Source: Taibaiella sp965229095 (GTDB taxonomy: Bacteria; Bacteroidota; Bacteroidia; Chitinophagales; Chitinophagaceae). Taken from it: a stretch of 64,000 nucleotides of DNA. Below, one piece after another: positions 1 to 6,502 of the stretch. Location: NCBI GenBank assembly GCA_965229095.1, contig OZ245855.1:4216001-4280000 (forward strand), read 5' to 3'. The notes beneath the pieces were generated by a model, which was not told the origin of the DNA, made no database searches, and worked only from the letters and a program-made list of their open reading frames with translations. Within the stretch, counting starts at the first letter, position 1; the number at the start of each line of letters is the position of its first letter. The position numbers and the translations under genes were made by a program.

Positions 1-717
1 GGCTTCGGTAAATGTTTCTTTATAGGCGCTGAAATAAGTAGCGCTGACGATACCACAGCATAGTTCGCTTTTGATCACCTTTGTGGTATAGGTTACCGGC
101 ACGGCAAAGGTGGCGGATGTAAGCTCTTTATCATAAGGGCTGCTGTGCAGCACAAGCGAAGTAACCCTTTGGTGCCGGTCGCAAAGCTGCATCCATGCTT
201 CGGTAGTTGTGTTGCTTTCAAAGGCGCAGAGTAAGCCTGCCGAAATGATGGTGGTTTCCCGGAGCGCCTCCAGCAGGGCATCGTAGTGGCCGGCAGGCCA
301 GGCATAATAGCTTCTTAGCTCGAGGTATTTGCAATTGCAATGATCCAACTGCTGCACTACGGCGGCTATATCATAATCCGAATGCCGGTCCAGGTCGAGG
401 ATCGCATTCGTAATTGCCGAAGGATGCTGCCATTGTGACGACAAGGGCGGAAACCTTTCAGGGGTGTCGCTTTGGAAGATCAGCTCTTCCTGTCTCAGGA
501 ACGAAAAATAATCGTCCAGCACTTCGTCGTGGGCATGGTTGTACCGGGCTTTTATAGCGGCCAGTGTCTGCCCCTGGGTTTGCATCAGTAAGTCGAATAA
601 GGTATTGGGGATAAGATGCACCCTGTTCCTTTGCAGATCGCATATCGTGCTTCTTTCCGCTCCTTTTACGGGAATACAATTGGCATACAGAAGATAAGGT
701 ATATGCTCGTTCATCAT
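1..717 (-). CDS. gwsS: GwsS, SPASM-domain peptide maturase of a grasp-with-spasm system (3' end cut by window edge)
   Basis: This gene is open on the minus strand from an ATG at 717 to the window edge, giving 239 visible residues without a stop. I translated it by hand. The N-terminus (YANCIPVKGAERSTICDLQR, then FDLL and DDYFSFL) and the last visible part (CCGIVSATYFSAYKETFTEA) match what I remember of the GwsS family (TIGR04193), so the SPASM cysteines should lie just outside. No CxxxCxxC radical-SAM motif is visible, which fits my recollection that this family lacks it. The family partners an ATP-grasp ligase in modifying Gly-Gly-leader peptides; its chemistry is unproven. The ATG shares one base with the TGA of the upstream 60-residue ORF (TGATG), so translation is probably coupled. 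A second ATG follows at 714. Confidence 0.9.
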   Translation of the reverse strand, partial: MMNEHIPYLLYANCIPVKGAERSTICDLQRNRVHLIPNTLFDLLMQTQGQTLAAIKARYNHAHDEVLDDYFSFLRQEELIFQSDTPERFPPLSSQWQHPSAITNAILDLDRHSDYDIAAVVQQLDHCNCKYLELRSYYAWPAGHYDALLEALRETTIISAGLLCAFESNTTTEAWMQLCDRHQRVTSLVLHSSPYDKELTSATFAVPVTYTTKVIKSELCCGIVSATYFSAYKETFTEA

Positions 718-899
718 CAGATCATTTTGGAAAGAGGCTTTAGCGGCGGCTGTACCGCACACCTGTGGCTCTGGTACCGCCTGATACTGATGTACCGGTT
801 AATAAACAGGCTCATCGTTTTGTCGATCGGACGGAAGTACCGGAAGCTGAGCGGCAGCCTGGTTAAGATCTCTTCGCGGACCAAGGTGTTCATGTTCAT
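717..899 (-). CDS. Unrecognised 60-residue protein coupled between gwsG and gwsS
   Basis: This short frame exactly fills the gap between gwsG and gwsS. Its ATG overlaps the gwsG stop by four bases (ATGA, 896-899), and its TGA overlaps the gwsS ATG by one base. By my count 47 of 60 codons end in G or C, which suggests real coding. The product is basic, begins MNMNTLVREEILTRLPL and ends PPLKPLSKMI. It has one Cys and no signal peptide or membrane segment. I do not recognise a family. It could be a small accessory or scaffold peptide for the two maturases, or only a translated linker that carries ribosomes to gwsS. It has no Gly-Gly leader, so it is not an obvious precursor. Confidence 0.6.
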   Translation of the reverse strand: MNMNTLVREEILTRLPLSFRYFRPIDKTMSLFINRYISIRRYQSHRCAVQPPLKPLSKMI

Positions 900-1798
900 A
901 AATAGCGGGCTACTTCTTTTTCGATGTAATAATTGCCTGCTTCGGAAAGAAATCCGTATTGACCATAAGGGTTCACTTCCAGGAAGCAGTATTCCCCCTG
1001 CCTGGTATAGATAAAGTCAAGAGAGCCGTAGTTAAGCCCGAGCTGGTGCATCAATGTTGTGATCTGCTCTTTAAGTTCGTCGTGCAGCAGGTAAGGTACC
1101 TGCCTGTTGGGCCTTGTGGTATCTATAGCCCTGCCATCTATCTGTGACAGCTTGTTGTTTTGGGTAAATGTGGCCAGAGCGTGTACCTGCTGCCGGAAAA
1201 AGAAAACCCGGATTTCGAATTGCTTTTCGATAAGCTGTTGTACCATTGACGGGAAAAAAGACGGAGCCATGGCATCGATCACTTCCTCCGTTATCTCCTC
1301 TGTCCGCTGCCCGTCTATCAATACCCGTTCTGTGTGTACCGCAATCCCTTCATGCATGCTTTTGGTGATGATACGACCCCAACGTTGTTTAAGCTGTCTC
1401 AGCATTTCCCGGTCAGACACTACGGCTGTCGGTGGTACCGTAAACCCAATGCCTGCGGCTTGCTGCAGCACTTCCAGTTTGTTGAGCCTTTTATGCCTGA
1501 AGGGGGAGAGGCCGAAGCCATGTTCGCGTTCATCGGGAAGCAGGTGGCAGAGCAAGGCATCGGCCTGGCTCTGCAGGTATTCTCTTACCTGTTGGTTGAG
1601 CGCCTTGTCTTCGGCATGTACATCCGGTATCATATTGGCCTTGCCGTTAAAATAGCAGGAGCCTGTCTTGGGCTCTTTGTTCCAGGCTATAAGGTCGGTA
1701 GCATTGTTCAGCCGGAAAAAATCTTTCTTATAATAAAGCAGCCATTGGATCAATTCCAGCGTGGTTTCGTCGGTGGCCCGTGTATGGATAAAGACCAT
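896..1798 (-). CDS. gwsG: GwsG, ATP-grasp peptide maturase of a grasp-with-spasm system
   Basis: This 300-residue ATP-grasp ligase is of the graspetide type. Such enzymes activate Asp or Glu side chains of a precursor with ATP and join them to Ser, Thr or Lys side chains as macrolactones or macrolactams. The C-terminal half carries family features: EKQFEIRVFF, PNRQVPYLL, LNYGSLDFIY and the metal-binding segment FLEVNPYGQYGF, ending NYYIEKEVARYL. These match the GwsG family (TIGR04192) as I remember it. The N-terminal pre-ATP-grasp region is also present, so length is normal. It begins three bases after the stop of the TPR-like gene and overlaps the next ORF by four bases. Substrates are most likely the two peptides encoded at 4036-4575. 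Confidence 0.92.
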   Translation of the reverse strand: MVFIHTRATDETTLELIQWLLYYKKDFFRLNNATDLIAWNKEPKTGSCYFNGKANMIPDVHAEDKALNQQVREYLQSQADALLCHLLPDEREHGFGLSPFRHKRLNKLEVLQQAAGIGFTVPPTAVVSDREMLRQLKQRWGRIITKSMHEGIAVHTERVLIDGQRTEEITEEVIDAMAPSFFPSMVQQLIEKQFEIRVFFFRQQVHALATFTQNNKLSQIDGRAIDTTRPNRQVPYLLHDELKEQITTLMHQLGLNYGSLDFIYTRQGEYCFLEVNPYGQYGFLSEAGNYYIEKEVARYL

Positions 1799-1801
1799 GG
1801 C

Positions 1802-2827
1802 TTAATAACAATTTGAGGTAAGATTACTTTTTACAAGCGCATGATCCCTGGCATAACGTTCCGCTTCTTCTTTGCTTTCCGGTAGCCCTTTTTGCTGGTA
1901 GATAAATAAGTTGAAGGAGAAACCCTTGCCCGGATGCCGGTAAGCAAACAGTATCTTCTCCAGGTAATCCTTCACCGTGCTCATGCCCAGTGCCAGGCGC
2001 CTGGTGTTGGCATCGGCTTCGGACAGGGTTGTTGTCTTATACAAGTCGCAGCCATACAAGGTATAGTAAAGCTGAATGCGGTTTCCATCCAGGTCGCCCG
2101 ACATCATTAATTGCAGGCAATGTTCCGGTTTCAGCAGGCCTTTTTGTACGCCGGTTTCCTGGAATAATTGCCGGAATGCAGGATTAAAGCGCAGGTTCAC
2201 CAGGGGCGGACGGTTGGTCATAATGGGTAAGAAGCGGGGCCCGCCACGCAATACCGTATCTCCCGTAATCCATACGCCGATCTGCTCTTCGGAGGGATAG
2301 CCCTGCTCCTGCAAATGCCCGAGCAATACCTGCGACAGGGAATCGTAGCGCCAGGCGGCTTCGTTGCGTATGGAGTCGTTGTTGTTATAGGCGATCACCG
2401 CAGCGTGCATATCATCGGCGCGGGCTGCCAGGTAATCCATAAAGGCAAGCATATCCTTATTGCGGTTACGGAAGTCTTCGTTCAAGTGTTTTACGGCCTT
2501 GATAAAATCCGGCCATGTTTTGCTTTTCCTCAGGCGGGCAAAGCAGGCTTTTCGTTCAAAGAAATCCGGCCTTACTCCTTTGGCCGCAAGGCCGCGGCAT
2601 AGTTCCAGGGCTTTGACTTCGTTGCCGGTTTCCAGGGCACATAGCGCAGCATTGTACAAGTCCTGTCCCAGTCCTGTTGGTTGCCGGGCAAAGGCGGAAT
2701 CGTACCAACGCAAAGCGTCTTTATAATCCTGCCGGGTAATATATAATTCGGCTTTGTTGATCCCCTCGTAATAAGTGGCTTGAGGGGTGTTGAAGCTCAT
2801 GCTGTACAAAAAGAGGAAGAAGAACAT
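1802..2827 (-). CDS. TPR-like protein B of the grasp-with-spasm cluster
   Basis: This 341-residue protein is a paralogue of the next gene upstream. Both share a pattern KAEL-IT, AFA, DLY-A-LCAL, CR-LAAKGV and FF in the first 110 residues, which reads as two or three degenerate tetratricopeptide helices. The N-terminus (MFFFLFLYSMSF) is hydrophobic and short and could be a weak signal sequence. The rest has no family I can name, though an EEQ-G motif near residue 180 (SEEQIGVWITGDT) is also shared. It lies 24 bases after its paralogue and three bases before gwsG, so it is in the same transcript. A role in binding or exporting the modified peptide is inference from position only. Confidence 0.8.
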   Translation of the reverse strand: MFFFLFLYSMSFNTPQATYYEGINKAELYITRQDYKDALRWYDSAFARQPTGLGQDLYNAALCALETGNEVKALELCRGLAAKGVRPDFFERKACFARLRKSKTWPDFIKAVKHLNEDFRNRNKDMLAFMDYLAARADDMHAAVIAYNNNDSIRNEAAWRYDSLSQVLLGHLQEQGYPSEEQIGVWITGDTVLRGGPRFLPIMTNRPPLVNLRFNPAFRQLFQETGVQKGLLKPEHCLQLMMSGDLDGNRIQLYYTLYGCDLYKTTTLSEADANTRRLALGMSTVKDYLEKILFAYRHPGKGFSFNLFIYQQKGLPESKEEAERYARDHALVKSNLTSNCY

Positions 2828-2851
2828 AGCTCGTTTTTTAAGGATGTAAAG

Positions 2852-3889
2852 CTATTGGCAATCCGGGATATTCCTGGCAATGAGCTGGTGCCCGTTCAGA
2901 AAATATTGTTCCGATGATTCGTTTTTAAAGCTACGATAAATAGTAATGGGTGCGTAGATATTGAAGATACCTTTCCTGTGTCCTATATTATACATCAATT
3001 TCTTTTCGTAGTCGGCCAATGGGGCCAGATCTATGCGTTTCCTGTTTTGTTCGATCTGTTGTACGGCGCTACTGTCCAGCTTTTCGCGGTAAAGGTTGCA
3101 TTGGTACTGTACATATAATTGCGCTGTGCCGAAATAGTCGTCTGGGGAATCGCCTCCATGGGTAAAATCGCGCAGGCTGGCATAATGTTCCGGTTTGATC
3201 TGTTCCAGTGCAAGCGCCCGGCGCAAGGTCCCGTTGAATAAGGTATCGCCGGTCATGCGTGCCGTGTAATTGTGGATAATGATGATGTCGAAGAACCGGC
3301 CCTGTTGCAGGCAGGTATCCTTTTCCACATAAGCCCCCGTTTGCTCTTCGCTCAGGAAACCCATACTGTCGGTCAATCGTTTCAGGTGCAGGCCAATGGT
3401 ATCATATGTAAGGTCCATGATCCTGCGGGTTTCGCTGCTCATGCCTGCTGCGCGCCAGGCATGGTTTACGGCCTGGTCTTTGGCCACGAGGCTGTCGAGC
3501 AGGCATATAAGACCGCCCTGCCTGCGGTACAGCTCCTCTCTTTGTTGCCGGGCTTCGAGCAGCAGCTTTTCCCAATGCGGGTCCCGTTGTAAGGAGGCAT
3601 ACGCCGACTGCCGGAAGAATTGCTCTCCTACGCCTTTGGCCGCGAGCCGGCGGCAATACTTTATGGCCAGGGCGTTTTTGTTGCTTTTGAGGGCGCAAAG
3701 GCCGGCATGGTAAAGATCGATAGCAAAAGGATACGTGCGGGTAGCAAAGGCGAGTTCGTAATGGTGCAGCGCCGCCGGGAAATTTCCGTTGGTAATATCC
3801 AGCTCGGCCTTGCTGATGTGGGCATTATATTTGCCCGCTACAGCAGGGCAGCTCAAAAATAAAGCAAGGATAAAAAATAGTTTGTGCAT
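2852..3889 (-). CDS. TPR-like protein A of the grasp-with-spasm cluster, exported
   Basis: The likely start is the ATG at 3889, giving 345 residues. It places a clean signal peptide first (MHKLFFILALFLSCPAVAG); the frame also has an ATG at 3934, but starting there would bury the signal. After the signal come TPR-like helices (SKAELDI, AALHHYELAFA, DLYHAGLCAL, CRRLAAKGV). A shared segment SEEQTGAYVEKDT lies about residue 180. It is homologous along its length to the following gene, so the pair arose by duplication. The protein probably acts in the periplasm or as an exported factor. It is transcribed after the two precursor genes and follows a predicted RNA fold in the 146-base gap. Confidence 0.8.
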   Translation of the reverse strand: MHKLFFILALFLSCPAVAGKYNAHISKAELDITNGNFPAALHHYELAFATRTYPFAIDLYHAGLCALKSNKNALAIKYCRRLAAKGVGEQFFRQSAYASLQRDPHWEKLLLEARQQREELYRRQGGLICLLDSLVAKDQAVNHAWRAAGMSSETRRIMDLTYDTIGLHLKRLTDSMGFLSEEQTGAYVEKDTCLQQGRFFDIIIIHNYTARMTGDTLFNGTLRRALALEQIKPEHYASLRDFTHGGDSPDDYFGTAQLYVQYQCNLYREKLDSSAVQQIEQNRKRIDLAPLADYEKKLMYNIGHRKGIFNIYAPITIYRSFKNESSEQYFLNGHQLIARNIPDCQ

Positions 3890-3921
3890 AGTTTGGTTGT
3901 GTTGGATCATTAAGTAGGGAA

Positions 3922-4020
3922 GAGGCTGCCCCAAAAGGCCTCAAGCTTGCATACAATCAGGCTTGGGGTATAATCCCGACTGTACCTGATAAGGCAAAAA
4001 TGGCCGGTTGAGACAGCCTC
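3922..4020 (-). promoter_or_regulatory. Predicted long-range RNA fold between precursor and maturation genes
   Basis: In the minus-strand RNA, 4020-4008 (gaggctgtctcaa) can pair with 3934-3922 (ttggggcagcctc) over 13 base pairs, two of them G-U. Inside the loop, GCTTGGGG near 3961-3968 can pair with CCTCAAGC near 3939-3946 over 8 pairs with one G-U. No U-tract follows, so it does not look like a simple terminator. Its place after the precursor genes suggests a processing, stability or attenuation element that sets a higher level of precursor than enzyme. Function is inferred. Confidence 0.45.
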
Positions 4021-4035
4021 CCGGAATGGGGTATC

Positions 4036-4272
4036 TTAACTCGCCACCCATTCCCCGGTACAATGTTCAAGGTTGGTATAGCACTCATCCTTGCCGTCTA
4101 TATCATCTTTGCTCCAGCTTTTCAATACTGCCTGTTGATACCTGACACCATCCACAACCTTAAAGTTGTAGTAAAGCACCTTGGTGCCTCCCGGTGTTTC
4201 GATACCGCCTTTGATCAGGAGCTGCTGCGCCTTGGTAAGCGCTGTGAATTTTTCCGATTTGATGGATTCCAT
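4036..4272 (-). CDS. Grasp-with-spasm precursor peptide 2 (Gly-Gly leader)
   Basis: This encodes a 78-residue peptide with a leader of the Bacteroidota Gly-Gly type (KFTALTKAQQLLIKGG, cut expected after the GG at residues 22-23). The core begins IETPGGTK. It shares with precursor 1 the TPG after the leader, an aromatic YY pair, the block K-[ST]-W-S-x-D-D-I and a C-terminal EW. The Ser/Thr and Asp/Glu residues in KSWSKDDIDGKDE are plausible ester or amide donors and acceptors for GwsG. Two Cys (ECYTNLEHC) lie near the end. It is the second gene of the transcript, 36 bases after precursor 1. Confidence 0.85.
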   Translation of the reverse strand: MESIKSEKFTALTKAQQLLIKGGIETPGGTKVLYYNFKVVDGVRYQQAVLKSWSKDDIDGKDECYTNLEHCTGEWVAS

Positions 4273-4308
4273 GTCTTTTGTGTTTTAATAAGTGGTAATT
4301 ATTATAAA

Positions 4309-4575
4309 TTATGTGTGCCTCCATTCGCTTGAAGACTCTCCTATACCATAGAGGCAGGTAACGCCATTGGTTATATCATCGGAACTCCAGGTCTTGTATA
4401 TGAAACGGTACTCATAATATATCTCGCCATTGGCCAGGGTTTTCCTGTTTTTGATCTCCGTTCCTACTATTTCGGACGATCCCGGCGTTGCCGTACCGCC
4501 TTGTATGTGCTGGAGTTTCCCGGGTGGCAGGGGCCTGAACTTTTCGGTCCTCAGGGGCTCAAATATTTTTTTCAT
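4309..4575 (-). CDS. Grasp-with-spasm precursor peptide 1 (Gly-Gly leader)
   Basis: This encodes an 88-residue peptide, the first gene of the cluster. The leader KFRPLPPGKLQHIQGG ends in a double glycine, the usual cleavage point for C39-type exporters. The core starts TATPGSSE and contains YYEYRF, then KTWSSDDI, one Cys and a C-terminal SSSEWRHT. The KTWSSDDI block is conserved in precursor 2 and is the best candidate site for GwsG cross-linking. No C39 peptidase or exporter gene is in the visible cluster; one may lie left of the window. Confidence 0.87.
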   Translation of the reverse strand: MKKIFEPLRTEKFRPLPPGKLQHIQGGTATPGSSEIVGTEIKNRKTLANGEIYYEYRFIYKTWSSDDITNGVTCLYGIGESSSEWRHT

Positions 4576-4704
4576 AAGCCAGATGTTTTGAAATGTTTGC
4601 GTTTAATCCTTTGTCTTTAGCTTTGATAGCAACGCCCTAAGGATGTTCTTTCAGCGTGCATCTTATTTATCCAGGTTACCGATGCCATTCCTGATGTATA
4701 GGCC

Positions 4705-4756
4705 TTACATGTCGCAAATGTAAAGTTATAATTTATGTAAATAAATTTGTTTACAT
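4705..4756. promoter_or_regulatory. Divergent control region: two inverted repeats around two -7 elements
   Basis: The gap between the peptide cluster and the kinase gene is AT-rich and holds four copies of TTACAT or its complement ATGTAA, at 4705-4710, 4718-4723, 4735-4740 and 4751-4756. They form two inverted repeats whose centres lie about 31 bases apart, close to three helical turns. The spacer of the first covers TACATTTG on the minus strand (4722-4715). The spacer of the second covers TAAATTTG on the plus strand (4742-4749). Both fit the Bacteroidota -7 consensus TAnnTTTG. I found no good -33 TTTG partner. The repeats look like operators for a dimeric regulator acting on both directions. 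Confidence 0.4.
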
Positions 4757-4897
4757 TTATTTCAATAAATTAACATTGTTTTAAATATTTGCTTCCATAA
4801 CCTGTGTATGGTAATCCTTTAATGCAACGGCGCGTCCGGGTTGCCTGAAACCTGGAAAAGGAAACCTGCATTGCGATTCCTGTTTTATCTTTACCGC

Positions 4898-5527
4898 ATG
4901 GAGTACCATTTTATAGCTATAGAAGGGAATATAGGAGCGGGGAAAACGACATTGGCACATCAACTGGCAGCACATTACCAGGCAAGGATCATATTGGAAC
5001 AGTTTGCCGATAATCCCTTCCTGCCTAAGTTCTATGAGGACAGGGAACGGTATGCTTTCCCATTGGAGCTTTCGTTCCTGGCCGAGCGCTACAGCCAGTT
5101 AAAGGATACCTTGCTGAACCGGGAACTGTTCCAGCAAATGATTATAGCCGATTACACAATTATTAAAAGCCAGTTGTTTGCCAGGGCTAACCTGAGTACC
5201 GATGAGTACGATTTATTTCAGCGCATGGCCGAAATAATTAAGACGCAATTACCCAAACCTGATTTATTAATTTATCTTCATACTCCGATAGCCAAGCTGC
5301 AGCAGCAGATCCATAAGCGGGGAAGGGCTTATGAAATGAATATCGCGGATGCCTACCTGGAAGAGATACAGGATGCCTACCTGCAATATCTCGGCCAGGA
5401 AGATTTGAAAATACTGATGATCGATACTTCCCGTGCCGATTTCAACCGGCCGGAGCATTTAGGACAGTTGATCGCTTTCCTGGAGTCGGGACAGGTGTTT
5501 CAACGAAAGACTTTATTTATAAAATAA
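4898..5527 (+). CDS. Deoxynucleoside kinase family protein
   Basis: This 209-residue cytosolic kinase phosphorylates deoxynucleosides in the salvage pathway; the exact base is not deducible. The P-loop GNIGAGKTT is at residues 10-18, FLAERYSQ supplies the catalytic glutamate/arginine area, and the lid region contains IHKRGRAYE. Length is normal for the dCK/dGK-like family. I chose the ATG at 4898 because family members begin a few residues before the P-loop; the frame is open further upstream to 4841. It is followed 62 bases later by a ParA-type gene in the same direction. Confidence 0.87.
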   Translation: MEYHFIAIEGNIGAGKTTLAHQLAAHYQARIILEQFADNPFLPKFYEDRERYAFPLELSFLAERYSQLKDTLLNRELFQQMIIADYTIIKSQLFARANLSTDEYDLFQRMAEIIKTQLPKPDLLIYLHTPIAKLQQQIHKRGRAYEMNIADAYLEEIQDAYLQYLGQEDLKILMIDTSRADFNRPEHLGQLIAFLESGQVFQRKTLFIK

Positions 5528-5589
5528 GCGGTTGTGCAAGGGTAAGGGTTGGAATGTGCCGCGGTATTCCATAACCAAACAAGCCATTT

Positions 5590-6330
5590 ATGTTCGTTAT
5601 AGCGTTGTACAATTTAAAGGGTGGTGTAGGTAAAACTGCATCTTGTGTCAATCTAGCCCACCTTTCGGCCAATGACGGTTATCGTACTTTGCTGTGGGAC
5701 CTCGATCCGCAGGGCGCCGCGGGTTATTACTACAAAACACAACCCAAGGCAAAGAGCGGTATCCGTAAATTGCTGGAAAAAGAAATATCGCTGGACGAGC
5801 TGGTACAGCTTAGCGAATACGATTACCTGGATGTGATCCCGGCCGACAAATCGGCCCGTAAGCTGGATATCCTGCTCGACGAACAGAAGGGTTCCAAGAA
5901 GCAGGTGCGGCAATTGCTGAAGCAGGCGCAGCACAATTACGATTTTGTATTTATCGATTGCCCTCCCGGCTTTTCGGTACTGGCCGATAATATTTTTGAA
6001 GCGGCCGATATTATCCTGATGCCGGCTATACCCACTACGCTTTCGGTACGTACTTACGATATCGTAAAAGAGTATTTCGAGGATAAAGGCCTTGCCCTGG
6101 AGAAGCTGATGTGCTTTTTTACCATGGTGGATTCGCGCAAAAACCTGCACATGGAAGTGATGCATACCTTAAGTGCCGATCAGCGTTTCTTCGAACATTA
6201 TATTCCTTATCTCTCCGAAGTAGAGAAGATGGGCGTGCACCAGGCGCCGGTAACGGCCTTTGCGCCTTCGGGCCGGGCAGCCCAGTGTTATCACGATCTG
6301 TGGACAGAGATTAAAGAAGGGGTATTGTAA
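5590..6330 (+). CDS. ParA/Soj family ATPase
   Basis: This is a 246-residue deviant-Walker ATPase. It has KGGVGKTA at residues 10-17, a second box LLWDLDPQGAA near residue 35, and FIDCPPG near 122. Such proteins move DNA or other cargo by ATP-dependent dimerisation. No parB or parS is next to it, so it may be an orphan positioning ATPase rather than the chromosome-segregation ParA. The lysine typical of MinD-type tail helices is not evident. A 53-base palindromic element starts ten bases after the stop. Confidence 0.85.
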   Translation: MFVIALYNLKGGVGKTASCVNLAHLSANDGYRTLLWDLDPQGAAGYYYKTQPKAKSGIRKLLEKEISLDELVQLSEYDYLDVIPADKSARKLDILLDEQKGSKKQVRQLLKQAQHNYDFVFIDCPPGFSVLADNIFEAADIILMPAIPTTLSVRTYDIVKEYFEDKGLALEKLMCFFTMVDSRKNLHMEVMHTLSADQRFFEHYIPYLSEVEKMGVHQAPVTAFAPSGRAAQCYHDLWTEIKEGVL

Positions 6331-6340
6331 CCTTTTATAA

Positions 6341-6393
6341 CGATCATTTATTTGTCGCAGCACTACTGCGGCGTTGCGAGCAATAAATGATCG
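6341..6393. repeat. Branched palindromic element
   Basis: A perfect 12-bp inverted repeat, cgatcatttatt at 6341-6352 and its complement at 6382-6393, encloses a smaller one (cgcag 6356-6360 and ctgcg 6366-6370). It lies between the ParA-type gene and the Lnt-like gene and could end the upstream transcript. There is no following U-tract, so a REP-like element is an equal possibility. Confidence 0.45.
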
Positions 6394-6502
6394 TCGCTAC
6401 AAGCAACGTCTTCCCTAAGCCTTAAAAAAATCATAAAGCACCTACCTTTCTGTGCTTTCACCCGTCTCTTTTACGAGCGTGCTAATTAATCACATTTGAG
6501 CT

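Noticed and set aside
5590..6330. ParA-type gene as chromosome partition locus
   Set aside because: No parB and no parS-like palindrome (TGTTTCACGTGAAACA type) were seen nearby.
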